Source: Phaeodactylum tricornutum CCAP 1055/1 | Lineage: Eukaryota; Bacillariophyta; Bacillariophyceae; Surirellales; Neidiaceae | Reading direction: 5' to 3' | Assembly (NCBI RefSeq): GCF_000150955.2 | Contig: NC_011676.1 | Span: 578,419 to 642,418 of the forward strand | DNA: 64,000 bases | In this document: piece by piece, positions 20,679 to 29,918 of the stretch | Layout: each line of letters starts with the position of its first letter | Numbering within the stretch: the stretch's first letter is position 1 | Notes under the pieces: generated by a model | The model's database searches: none | The model's input: the letters and a program-made list of their open reading frames with translations, nothing else | What the model was told of the DNA's origin: nothing | Made by a program: the position numbers and the translations under genes

Positions 20679-21743
20679 CTAGAGAATGACGCATTCGCAA
20701 TCCTTCTGTTTGGCCTTAGCTTCGTCCGGTGCTGGCGCGCTCAAGTCCAGGACTCGAGAAGTGGAAACTGGCACATATTTGGACACTGGGCCCGCTGCAG
20801 ACTTGCTTGCTTCCTCGTGTTCCTCGTGTATAGAAACATCCAGCACCGCTTTGTTGTCTGGATTGCTCTTGTTCACTTGCTCTCGCAATGTGGAATCCCA
20901 CACGGATTTACCATTGTTGTTGTTTGATTTCTCTGCGGTTTCCGTGGTTTTGGAAAAAATATCCTCGGCCAATGTTCCATTCTCGTTGGAAACTTCCATG
21001 GTCTCATAGTCACCCCAGAAACGAGGTTTTGGTTTGCTTTCTTCTATCACGAAAAACTGCGGATACACGCAACGTTTACCACTCAAGGCAAAGAGTTCGT
21101 TGCGCCGATCCTTGTTGGTCGGATCCGAGCCATCGAATAGCTCAAATGGAATATCGCTCGCGTGCAACATAACGACAGCATTCTGCTGGTTCGTTGTCAC
21201 AGTGCGTATCATGCTTTGTTGGGAGACAAGAATCAGAACTCGGTTTGGCGGTAACACCTCCGTCTTGGTCGTGGTGGACGGTGTTGGCAGGGCGGGTTCC
21301 GGCGGCACGGTATTAGCGGTGGTGAGTACGGGAGCGCTGGTAGCGGCAGGTGCCACGTTAGTGGTCGCCGCTAGGACGTCGCTGTTGGTCGTCGTCGTGG
21401 TGACGGGAATATCCAGCAGCGGTGCTTTCTCATTCGTGTCAAAGTTGAAGTTGTTTTCGTAACCGTCTGGACTGAGTGTTTCGTTGGCCGTGGAAGCCGG
21501 AGAAAGCATGACAGATTTAGGTAAAGATGTAGGTTTCTTTGACTTGAAGACAGGCGTCTTCGACGTAGTCGGATTCGCAGCATCGGTACCATTTTCACTG
21601 GAAAAGGCGACCGAAAGATCTTCTCGCGAAGCCCGGGACGCGGAACCCGACAAGCTGGATCCTTGATGTTTGGATTTGCCCTGGCCCGCCGCTGGACGTT
21701 GCGTTTGCGTGCGGACGTTTCCTTTACGTGACTTCTTACCCAT
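20679..21743 (-). CDS. SH3BGR-like thioredoxin-fold protein ending in a CaaX box
   Basis: Starting at the ATG of MGKKSRKGNV gives 354 aa; an upstream in-frame Met (21872) would add 43 residues that look untranslated. The first 160 residues are disordered and Ser/Thr/Lys/Pro-rich, with Ala/Thr/Pro tracts. Residues about 165-260 match the SH3BGRL/glutaredoxin-like fold: RVLILVSQQSMIRTVTTNQ, then the helix, DIPFELFDGSD, the CVYPQFFV strand and FWGDYETMEVSNENGTL. SH3BGRL proteins lack the redox CxxC, and none is seen here. The C-terminal 95 residues are charged and end KQKDCECVIL, a Leu-type CaaX box with an extra Cys and nearby Lys residues, typical of a geranylgeranylated protein. A membrane adaptor role is inference. 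Confidence 0.75.
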   Translation of the reverse strand: MGKKSRKGNVRTQTQRPAAGQGKSKHQGSSLSGSASRASREDLSVAFSSENGTDAANPTTSKTPVFKSKKPTSLPKSVMLSPASTANETLSPDGYENNFNFDTNEKAPLLDIPVTTTTTNSDVLAATTNVAPAATSAPVLTTANTVPPEPALPTPSTTTKTEVLPPNRVLILVSQQSMIRTVTTNQQNAVVMLHASDIPFELFDGSDPTNKDRRNELFALSGKRCVYPQFFVIEESKPKPRFWGDYETMEVSNENGTLAEDIFSKTTETAEKSNNNNGKSVWDSTLREQVNKSNPDNKAVLDVSIHEEHEEASKSAAGPVSKYVPVSTSRVLDLSAPAPDEAKAKQKDCECVIL

Positions 21744-22434
21744 AGCTTTGAGGTTCAGTGTTGCAAGGTTGGTTCGGCGCCGGATACTGGGTGGGAGGAG
21801 GAGGTCGTATCGATCCGTGAACGGCGGACGGGGTTTGTTTGGTTGTGCAGCGTGTTCGCCGTTGAGAGACAACGTTTCCTTGCGACTCTGGGTTCACACG
21901 TTACTTGCCTTTTTACTGTTCGTCTCATTCTACGCCTTGCTATATTTTATTTGGCGACAGTTCGTTGGGCTCTCTTGTTGGTTCGACACATAGGAAGTCG
22001 TTATGTGTCTGTGACAATGGTACGTTTTGATTGGATCTAAAGTAGATACAAGAATCGTTTTCACTCTCGTTCAACGCCGGTTAACGGTATATATTATACT
22101 GCGACGTCACCCAGTATTCTTTACCCATTCTAACATCGGCGGTTGTACTTCTCCTGATAACGTTCGGTAGGCACGGGACTCTTACTCCTCCGCGTTTCAC
22201 GTCTCGACTACACACGTAATTTCATCAATGTAATCAAACGACTTTTTGGTTTACAACACGCTGATGTGGGTGTAAGCGCGCCTTCATTTTTCGATGTTCC
22301 AAGCAAAACCATCACCGACAACCGAAGAAAAACTGGCGAGACGGATGCTGAAACGTGTCACGCATTCACTGTCAAAGAACGAACTTGGGGTACTTTACCA
22401 ACGTCTCGCGCCGTGCCGAACGAATTAAAAGATC
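21744..22434. promoter_or_regulatory. Divergent intergenic region with a CRE-like element
   Basis: 691 bases between the SH3BGR-like gene and the lipase. ACGTCA, the inverted form of the diatom CO2/cAMP-responsive core, lies at 22104-22109 inside GCGACGTCAC, next to a TATATATTATA stretch (22089-22099). No gene is supported. Confidence 0.35.
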
Positions 22435-25188
22435 ATGGGATTGTCCCAAGAAACAACATTTCTTGCCTGGTGGATTTGGTGTAGCGCATTCTTGCCGGTG
22501 AGTTTCGTTGTCGCCTGGGTACCCCGAAGACCCACTACGCTTTCACGGAATTCATGCCGTCGACGTCCTCGGAAGATACCGAGTGCCAGCTGGCATTCGA
22601 ATAACGTCGCATTACGCTTCCCGATCGAGCTCAAGAGTATACAACGCTCCAGGGATTTGGCCGTGTCCACGGCTCTCTCTTTGTTTGCTTTCAAGAATGG
22701 CCCTGACGGGGACGATACGAATCAAGAACAATCTAATCCAGGACAAGGAACGCAGGAAATTGACGACGATGAGAATGAGAAAGACAAACCAAGTTGGATA
22801 CGAGCGATTCGACAGTGGCCCTTGCGCGAAAGCAACGCCGTCAGCGGCAGTGGTGTTGACCAGTGGTTGCTGGGAGGACCTTTGCAAGATCACGAAGCCG
22901 ATTGGTTGGAAGAGATCGTTGGCGGAGGTGGCGTCACGGACGAGGACAACTCCACATTACCGAGCTCTAGCGTCTTGAAGTCGGTCTCTTCCTCCAGAAT
23001 CTCGTCTTCGTCTACTAGCTTTTTACGACCCCTTGTTAGTCTACTCAACATGGAAGCTTTGCTTTTTGATTACGATGAAGCGCAGACCGATAATTTTGCC
23101 GGTGACTCTGCTGGTAATGAATCTACAGGCCGGACTTTGGTTGCGAGCGACTCGTTACCAGGCTCATCTTCGACAAATGCAAGTCAAATTTTTGCCTCTA
23201 TCCTACCACTTTCTGCGACACTTAGTGCAAACACAACGGCATCGCTGGCCCGAGGAATTGCAACTGATTGGACGGTATTGGAAGAACTTGGTCGTTTGGA
23301 TCAGTGGGCTGACAGCATCCGGCGGGGTATATCCACGGCCGACCCAAAGACATTTTCCAAGTCTGCCGAAGCTGTTCTGAAACAAGCCACGACCCGCATC
23401 GAATCTCTCGTCGCCGACGCCTCGGCCGTGATTTCTCCCGCGACACTACAAGCATTGATCAATCGCGCACGTCAAGCCGTTCCACCGAGCAACATCAATT
23501 TATTGGTAGGCAGTGAAAACAATGTAACATCTTCGGGGGAAATGCCGAAACAGGTGGATCTGATTGAGGCCGCCAAACGGCTTGCCCTAGATCGGGGATT
23601 GGACGTGGCCGAAGCCGCGGAACGAGCGCGTGAAACAACTGCCTACGCTGTCAGTCTCGTCACGGTTGCCGATGGAGTCATTCGCAAAGGCTACGTGGAC
23701 GGCGACTTTATTGCGCAGCGACAGCGTGAACTGCAAAACAAATCCGATGCGGTGATGTTGGACGACGGCGTGGCGGATGGCTCTCAGGCGCTTTTTGCAG
23801 ATTACCCATCAGCGGAGGAGCTGAATACGTATGGTCCGAGCTTGGCACAGGCTGCCGAAATGGGGGCCTTGTCAGGAGCAATTTACGAAGAAACAATACC
23901 CCGTACTCATGCACTCAATCATGCTATCGTTGCGCAAGGACGTACCAAGGACGTCTTTTGGATGGTGACGGATAAGCTACTAGTCAACGCTTCGGCTTTT
24001 AATGATCGGAATGTGGCATTGACGAAAGATCCAATGCTGGTCCGCACTCTTACAATTCGGGGATTTGACGCGTCCGACGAAGGTGTGGATCGGGAGCGAC
24101 TTATAAATGGTATTTGTGCAGCTGCGCCGGAACGATTAAAATCCCAGCCTGATGTGCTCATTCATTCTGGGCTCATGAGTATCGCCCGTGCAATTTACAA
24201 AGACGTCAAGCAGTACATTGATTGGTGTGCTCCGACTCACAAAATCATTCTTAACGGGCACTCAATTGGCGGATCCCTATCTTTACTTATGCTCCTACTC
24301 ATGACCGATGACATGGGTCCGGAGTATGTTCGGAATAAGATTCTTCGTGTCTTTACTTTTGGCAATCCCGCCGTAGTTTGTCTTCGAAAGCCGCGTAGAA
24401 AAACATCGGAAGCAGACGAGACCTGTGACATTCTCAAAGCATTTGAGTTGCCGACTAATATTGTCCACGGCTTTGCTCAACCTTGGGATCCTGTTGTTCG
24501 GCTATTCACACAATACGATCCACTTTATCCGTTAGCCGGAGGACTTGGCGACGACGGCGTGACTCCTTGGGCAAACGGACCTCCACGAACGCTGCGCACA
24601 ATCACAAAAAAGATTTTCGAAGCATGGGATGGCTGGCCTCGTTTTCGTGAGACCTTTCGAGGCCAAGCCAATCAAAATTACACTTCTGTTGGAATCCAAC
24701 ATATTCTTCTTCCTGAACCAACCCGCTTTTTAGCGGACCGCTTTGTGGCTGTAAATATTCCCGTTCCTCCGATTGAGACAGTTTTGAAAATCTCTTCACG
24801 CGAACTGCTTCCAGCGTTGTGCAACGTTTTCCCACTGTCAACTTTTGAAATTAGTTTTGTACCACAAGCGATTCGGAGTTTTGTTCACCATTTTTATCCT
24901 GCGTACGATATGCCGCTTGTTGCGTATGTGAGACGAAAAGCAAAAGGGAACGGATCCTTGGGACCAAACAACAACGGAAGCGGCAAATCGCCTTCACCTC
25001 CGAAGGCCAAGAAGGTCTCCAAGAAGACGGCGACCCAATTTAAGGAACCAGCTTTGACAAACAGTGCCATTGCTCCCTCCGAAGACAATCGAAGTATACT
25101 TACTGGAGACGAGGGTCCGTCTTGGAACCTAGCTGCACAATGGCTCCAGGGCAAGGAGGGGCAGATCGAAACTAAAGGTAACACCTAG
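22435..25188 (+). CDS. Plastid-targeted class-3 lipase-like protein
   Basis: 917 aa, single exon. The N-terminus has a hydrophobic core (about 10-27) ending SFVVA-WVPRRP, a signal peptide plus aromatic +1 motif, then Arg/Ser-rich sequence: a bipartite plastid presequence. Residues about 95-450 are an acidic, Ser-rich region with no recognised domain. The lipase core follows (about 460-760). LNGHSIGGSLSLLMLLL contains the nucleophile elbow GHSIG (Ser610), and FTFGNPAVV and the HGFAQPWDPVVRLF segment supply the catalytic Asp region. The His is probably in GIQHILLPE. The C-terminus is basic with KKVSKKT. Class-3 lipases cut acyl chains from glycerolipids. The natural substrate (galactolipid, phospholipid or triacylglycerol) cannot be told from sequence. 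Confidence 0.8.
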   Translation: MGLSQETTFLAWWIWCSAFLPVSFVVAWVPRRPTTLSRNSCRRRPRKIPSASWHSNNVALRFPIELKSIQRSRDLAVSTALSLFAFKNGPDGDDTNQEQSNPGQGTQEIDDDENEKDKPSWIRAIRQWPLRESNAVSGSGVDQWLLGGPLQDHEADWLEEIVGGGGVTDEDNSTLPSSSVLKSVSSSRISSSSTSFLRPLVSLLNMEALLFDYDEAQTDNFAGDSAGNESTGRTLVASDSLPGSSSTNASQIFASILPLSATLSANTTASLARGIATDWTVLEELGRLDQWADSIRRGISTADPKTFSKSAEAVLKQATTRIESLVADASAVISPATLQALINRARQAVPPSNINLLVGSENNVTSSGEMPKQVDLIEAAKRLALDRGLDVAEAAERARETTAYAVSLVTVADGVIRKGYVDGDFIAQRQRELQNKSDAVMLDDGVADGSQALFADYPSAEELNTYGPSLAQAAEMGALSGAIYEETIPRTHALNHAIVAQGRTKDVFWMVTDKLLVNASAFNDRNVALTKDPMLVRTLTIRGFDASDEGVDRERLINGICAAAPERLKSQPDVLIHSGLMSIARAIYKDVKQYIDWCAPTHKIILNGHSIGGSLSLLMLLLMTDDMGPEYVRNKILRVFTFGNPAVVCLRKPRRKTSEADETCDILKAFELPTNIVHGFAQPWDPVVRLFTQYDPLYPLAGGLGDDGVTPWANGPPRTLRTITKKIFEAWDGWPRFRETFRGQANQNYTSVGIQHILLPEPTRFLADRFVAVNIPVPPIETVLKISSRELLPALCNVFPLSTFEISFVPQAIRSFVHHFYPAYDMPLVAYVRRKAKGNGSLGPNNNGSGKSPSPPKAKKVSKKTATQFKEPALTNSAIAPSEDNRSILTGDEGPSWNLAAQWLQGKEGQIETKGNT

Positions 25189-25776
25189 TCTTCTCCGAAA
25201 GACCCACTCAATCTGTCATTTTCTATGCATTTGAGTCGCACTATCATAGAATAAATTTACTCCTGGTCGCAGCAAAGGTTCATTGAAACTGGATTGTTTT
25301 CCACCCAGGACGCCCTATTTATAGTTGTCTAAATGCGAAATGTAAGGTCAACAAATTAACCCAAAGAAAGATGAGAAAGAATGTGAAAAATCGAGATATG
25401 CTGTCGTAGCCATGGCCCTCAAATGTAAAACGGTAGTCTAACCATTGTTGACAAGATTATTGAGCGCCAACATTCCTTACGTCCGAGTCGGTATTCTCTA
25501 TCTTAATAAAAAAACGTGATACCGCAAAGCTTCAGGAGACCAAAAGATTGTCAGCGAAGGCCTTCGTATAGTCGTTCTCCGAAATGTACGGGATCCACGA
25601 TATCTACGACACATTTGGAGTTTAGGTCTTAAAGCTAACGCAACGCATTTGCTCTTGGGAGAGACTGCTTTACGCTTGCGATGCGCAAGCCACTCTATGA
25701 CTGTTTGCTGCAAGTCTATGCGATACATTCTCACAAATTGATACAGAATGGAGCTGTTTGCTTTGTTTTCTCTTGG
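25189..25776. other. Convergent 3' intergenic region
   Basis: 588 bases between the ends of the lipase and of paralogue 2. It contains AATAAA-like sequence at 25250-25256, 62 bases past the lipase stop, which could be a polyadenylation signal. Nothing else is seen. Confidence 0.4.
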
Positions 25777-26439
25777 CTATCCGAAGGCCAGTGCATCTCG
25801 TGCTTTCTCAATGGCATCCTTGGGCTCTCGCAGGATGAGCAATCTATTTTCTTCTTCCACGCTGTCATCAAAAGCACACTGGTGTAACTCATCTAGCAAA
25901 CCCTGTACAATAATAGCTTCTTGCATCAGGTATGCTGTTGAAGGTGATGATCCCACACGAAGGATAGAAATTTCTTCATCTTCTAATTCTATCGACAAAA
26001 CGGCAGTGTTGTCTTGGTAATATAAGTCGACAACGTATTCCTCCGTCGAGGGCTGATTAGCCTGCCAGGATCTTCTATCGGGGGTGTTCTGCATTCCCAT
26101 AAAATAAAACATCACGAACAGTCGCAATCCTCCAAGTTTTATCGATTGTACCGGAATCGTAGCCACGCGGTAGGTGCCTGCAGGAAGATTCTCATCGCCT
26201 TCCATGGGGAGAGAGGAGGTCTTTCTCTGCTTCGCATCTCTATCGTTGTTTTCGCCACCAAAGAAGTTCCTCAAGTCTCCGAACAAATCAGCCATATTCA
26301 CAGAAGTCTGCGACGAATCTGATCGGACGCCGTTTTTCTGTATTCCAATAGTCAGTCTGCTTGAGGACTGCACGAACGAACGTGCGTAAAGGAGCAGGCT
26401 TGTCAAAACCAGAACGGATAAAGCAACGTTAACATTCAT
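25777..26439 (-). CDS. Plastid-directed protein, member 2 of a paralogous pair
   Basis: 220 aa, single exon. A signal peptide (MNVNVALSVLVLTSLLLYARS) is followed by FVQSSSRL, a Phe-containing cleavage site and Ser-rich transit stretch. The mature domain (about 90-218) is a clear paralogue of the protein at 16289-16882: KLGGLRLFVMFYFMGMQN against KVGALRFLLNIYLVGEQN, then YYQDNTAVLSIELED, AYLMQEAIIVQGLLDELH and a closing EKARDAL helix. Identity looks moderate, so the duplication is old. Between the presequence and the domain lies an FFGGENNDRD-type linker. Function unknown. No enzyme motif is visible, and the conserved strand-helix pattern suggests a small binding or assembly protein. Confidence 0.75.
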   Translation of the reverse strand: MNVNVALSVLVLTSLLLYARSFVQSSSRLTIGIQKNGVRSDSSQTSVNMADLFGDLRNFFGGENNDRDAKQRKTSSLPMEGDENLPAGTYRVATIPVQSIKLGGLRLFVMFYFMGMQNTPDRRSWQANQPSTEEYVVDLYYQDNTAVLSIELEDEEISILRVGSSPSTAYLMQEAIIVQGLLDELHQCAFDDSVEEENRLLILREPKDAIEKARDALAFG

Positions 26440-27390
26440 CTTTTCGAGTATTGGTCAGTAGTTCCTTTGAAGAAAAAGACCAATGGCGGTTGGGAATACT
26501 CAATTGGGGACCACTACGATGAGAGTACTTTGTATCACCTTTCATTCAGTCAGAAAGAAATTTATTGACTCGGTAGTAATTTGCCTGTGCATGAGATGAG
26601 TGAGTCATCTTCCGGTTCTCAGCATGGTTTTTCGATCGATCACAATCGAAAATTGACTGTGAACCCTAACATTGGTAGAGAGTTCCCATGATCCATTCAT
26701 CTAAAAATCGGATTGTCAAATCCAATCACGATCGAAACCGCGAATTTTTCACAAGAAGAGACTCTCTTTTCTCTCTCTCTAGATAGAGGCTAGTTGAGAA
26801 GGCACAGTCAGTGGTGAGAATGGCATTGAGCTATTGCTTGAGTCATTCGGATAAAAGATGCTTGTACACGTTAATGAAATGAAAATCAGATTCGAAAAGA
26901 CCGACGACAAAGACAGCATAAATTAAGGATATCCTGTCGCAAGCAATCCTAGAGAGAGCGCTGTACAATCACTATAGCCTTCACGTGACTGCACGAAAAT
27001 CTGTTTACTTGTAGCAAGTAGAGTCAATGGGACGGAACAGAAACGCGCCCAAAAATTACGCCTCAGAAGCTATTCGTGTAGAGCTGTGAGCAATTCGCTG
27101 CACTCCCATTTGTTTCGATTTGGAAGCAAGCACAGGGAACATACTCCTGGGAGTGGGCAAAGCATAGATCTTAACTCCGCTACCAATCCGAAAATGTCAA
27201 AAGAAGCGAATTCGCGTGAGAGCCAAAACAGGCACAATCTAGGTTTTAAAGCTCGATTTTGCTTTCAAATTCCCAGCGGATTCAAAGCGTACTAGAGCTC
27301 CATGGACCGGCAGCACAAGCTTTCCGGAGCAATTCAAAACGCAAAATATCGGTCTATCCTCAGTTTTCGTCTTCCACGTTTTCAAGGCGA
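26440..27390. promoter_or_regulatory. Long intergenic region with TTGACTGTGA and a CT tract
   Basis: 951 bases upstream of paralogue 2. It holds TTGACTGTGAA at 26653-26663, immediately followed by AACCCTAAC (26663-26671), and a CT-rich microsatellite at about 26763-26782. Two AATCGAAA-type pieces flank the motif. The plus-strand open frame at 27086-27295 matches nothing. No gene is supported. Confidence 0.4.
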
Positions 27391-28023
27391 CTAAGGCATT
27401 GTATAGATGTCTGCAGTATCTGCAGAAGGAAATGACTCCAAAGCAGCTGTCTTTGTTTCTTCTTCCCGCTTCTCATCTTCTCGTTTCCGCTTGCTTCGGC
27501 CCAATTTCGGTTGTGTCCGGACATATTGTTGCAGTGTTTCCATTTCTTTGGCCTTCCCTTCCAGCTTCGCCTCCAAGTATGAGATAAGCTTTCCCCAGTC
27601 GAGTTTACTTCGTAGAAAGGCAACAACGTATTCGTCCAGTTCCCTTAAAACTGGCTTGGTAGGGTCTACGGCAGCATTTTCTGCTTTCTGTGACGCAATC
27701 ACCATCCAATTCGTCATTGACTTCCATGTTTTGGCCAATCGATCTTCGTGGTGATAAAGCTTAGTCTGCTCGCCTTCTGGTTTTGCGTTTAATGACACCT
27801 GCAGATTGGACTGTGTTTCTTGAGTTGAAGGAGACAGACGACTCATGCTTTTAAAAGAGGGAGACCAGGCTCCGTACTGATTGCGATTTGAAAAGAAGGC
27901 TCTCGGGATACAAACTTGGGCTGTATTCTGTCTTCTCTGGTTTTGGCTATTGGTTGGTGGTAACGTAGACAACACCTGTGTGTTGAGGCCAACGTAGAAT
28001 AATTCACAGTCACTGTCAAGCAT
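27391..28023 (-). CDS. Unrecognised basic/coiled-coil protein
   Basis: 210 aa from the ATG of MLDSDCELF. The frame stays open 27 codons further upstream with a strongly basic GRGRLPKQFKAKPGTRIHRR stretch but no ATG, so a short upstream exon may exist. The first part is Ser/Gln/Asn-rich and disordered. Residues about 90-170 are helical and contain RLAKTWKSMTNWMVIA and ELDEYVVAFLRSKLDWGKL. A coiled coil and a basic patch (LGRSKRKREDEK) follow. It looks nuclear. I do not recognise the family. TCACAGTCA lies 78 bases upstream of the chosen ATG. Confidence 0.5.
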   Translation of the reverse strand: MLDSDCELFYVGLNTQVLSTLPPTNSQNQRRQNTAQVCIPRAFFSNRNQYGAWSPSFKSMSRLSPSTQETQSNLQVSLNAKPEGEQTKLYHHEDRLAKTWKSMTNWMVIASQKAENAAVDPTKPVLRELDEYVVAFLRSKLDWGKLISYLEAKLEGKAKEMETLQQYVRTQPKLGRSKRKREDEKREEETKTAALESFPSADTADIYTMP

Positions 28024-28395
28024 TGATCGCCTGTGAATTCGAGTTCCGGGTTTCGCTTTGAATTGCTTTGGCAGTCGACCCCTACCCCGCTTTTCTCTTT
28101 TCACAGTCAGAATCGGCTAGTTTTTTTGGGTGAACCATAAGATCGGCGAGCTTCATGACAAAAGACGCCCAAAAATGCGATAGACTCCTTCAGCCGCGAC
28201 TCAATACTCACATTGCTTTGTGGATTCTCAATTAAAGTAGTATAGGCACAGGGATGTATTCAGGATCTAGCAGTTTGCCGTCGTCATATATATATGAAGT
28301 TCCCATAGAACAGCATCTAAATTAGTAGATACAGCCTACAGTTTTGCACTGCCACAAACCCATTTGATGCGAATGCTGAAGCAGAATTGGACAAT
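28024..28395. promoter_or_regulatory. Intergenic region with TCACAGTCA
   Basis: 372 bases upstream of the basic protein and downstream of the crotonase. TCACAGTCA is at 28101-28109; a short TA microsatellite is at about 28286-28294. No gene is seen. Confidence 0.4.
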
Positions 28396-29313
28396 TTACT
28401 TTTTGTGATATATCTCGAAGATCGGATCTCGTTTCTCAGCAACTGCATCGATTCCTTCGCCCCAGTCCTCCCGATTGTAGCAGATGGCTTGTGCCAATGC
28501 CTCCCGCTGTAGGGCCTGTTCCAGACCGTTGTCTTGACTTTGTCGAAGCGTTTGTAGATTAGTCCGTACAGCTAATGGGTGCTGCTTCGCAATATCATTA
28601 GCTAATGCGTAAGCTGATTCCTTGGCGTCGTTAGCGAGTCTATTCACTAACCCACGTTCTAAACATTCCTCGCCGCTCAGCACCTTTCCTGTCAGTAAAA
28701 TCTCATTCATTATGGCAGATGGTCCCCCAAGCGCTGCTTCTAGCAAATGAGATCCACCCATACCCGCATGAATGCCCAATTTCGTAAAGTTGAAACCCAA
28801 AATCTTCCGTTTCGGAGCCGCTGTACGCAAGTCACACGCCAATGCCAAACCAGCACCTGCTCCGATTGCTGGTCCTTGCAAAGCAGCAATGATGGGAACA
28901 GGAATACTGCGAACACAAAGGAAGGAATGATAAAACTGCAACATGAGATCGGCGTTGTGATGGACAGAATTGTTCCTCAAAGATCGCAGCCACTCAAAGT
29001 TGCCTCCCGCCGAGAAAGCCTTGTCACCTTGACCCTGCAATACAATAGCATGCACTTCTTGACCGCCGGTTGTGACATCCAAGCGAATCTGGTGACACAA
29101 GGCTCCAAACTCTTGTCCCATCTCTACCGTCAAGGCATTGTAGGTTGCTTGCGCCTGCAACGTGATCGTACCGATTTTCGTTTCGTCATCGACCTCCCAG
29201 CCTATCAGGCTTTCAGCGGCCGAAAAATTTGCTTTTTGCAACCGCCTCAATTCACTTCGTTCGGAAACAGGTATCCGAAAGAGACAACGGCTAGGGGTTC
29301 GCAGAACCCACAT
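28396..29313 (-). CDS. Mitochondrial crotonase-family protein lacking one catalytic Glu
   Basis: 305 aa from the first ATG (29313); earlier frame has only TTG. The N-terminus MWVLRTPSRCLFRIPVSERS is Arg/Ser-rich without acids, a mitochondrial presequence. The crotonase fold follows, with oxyanion-hole sequences KAFSAGGNFEWL and GPAIGAGAGLALACDLR, then GIHAGMGGSHLLE. Aligned to enoyl-CoA hydratase 1, the Glu of QPE (rat Glu144) is replaced by Phe in GFNFTKLG, while the second Glu (rat Glu164) is kept in NEILLTG. With one Glu missing, ordinary hydration is doubtful; an isomerase, decarboxylase or hydrolase activity is more likely. Exact reaction unknown. Confidence 0.8.
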   Translation of the reverse strand: MWVLRTPSRCLFRIPVSERSELRRLQKANFSAAESLIGWEVDDETKIGTITLQAQATYNALTVEMGQEFGALCHQIRLDVTTGGQEVHAIVLQGQGDKAFSAGGNFEWLRSLRNNSVHHNADLMLQFYHSFLCVRSIPVPIIAALQGPAIGAGAGLALACDLRTAAPKRKILGFNFTKLGIHAGMGGSHLLEAALGGPSAIMNEILLTGKVLSGEECLERGLVNRLANDAKESAYALANDIAKQHPLAVRTNLQTLRQSQDNGLEQALQREALAQAICYNREDWGEGIDAVAEKRDPIFEIYHKK

Positions 29314-29468
29314 TTTACGAGATGTGACTACCGGCAAAGTGATTCGTCAGAAGAAGCATTTACGATCTGTGGGTATCCTTTGATCCGTGTTCTCGTTCGG
29401 AATCGATTGCCATTCCTCTTTGATGGCTAACATACCTATTCGCATGCTATGACACGCCAACGCTGTAA

Positions 29469-29738
29469 TCAGTTTCCAACCCATTTATAAAATATATGTC
29501 GCAAGGATAGAAGTATGGTTCCGCTGTAAGGAACACGCGCAATTCTCTCCGCCCGCAAAGCGATAACGAATTTGACTCCTACATATTTATTAAGCAAGGA
29601 AGCAACAGTTTTTTTCCCCATTTCTAGTGAGCAAGACGATATTTCCGGCGGACTCGTTAAAGTGCCTTGCTCTTTCAACTCAAGTTGCTTGACTTGTGAA
29701 GCTAAATACTCTTGAAGCCGACTACCCGCAGTGGCCAT
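29469..29738 (-). CDS. Possible small hypothetical protein
   Basis: 89 codons from ATG 29738. The first 40 residues (SRLQEYLASQVKQLELKEQG and beyond) look like a coiled coil. The last third is hydrophobic and basic and could be intron read-through: a GTAGGAG donor-like site follows the codons for NKY. It is divergent from the gene at 29919, with a 180-base spacer. No family is recognised, and codon use alone cannot prove it. Confidence 0.3.
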   Translation of the reverse strand: MATAGSRLQEYLASQVKQLELKEQGTLTSPPEISSCSLEMGKKTVASLLNKYVGVKFVIALRAERIARVPYSGTILLSLRHIFYKWVGN

Positions 29739-29918
29739 TTGTTTTGGCGCCAACGCGATTTCCACTAACTGTAACAGTAAAAGCAAATCGAAAGGCGGTC
29801 GACAGGACGACGCCGCTTTTGACGTTGGAAACTGTCGTGCTTGCTGTTAGGTACCCGGCTAGAGTTGTGTCTGCTATCTGCTACTATCTAGTCTTGACGC
29901 TTTCCAAGAAGCCAAGAC

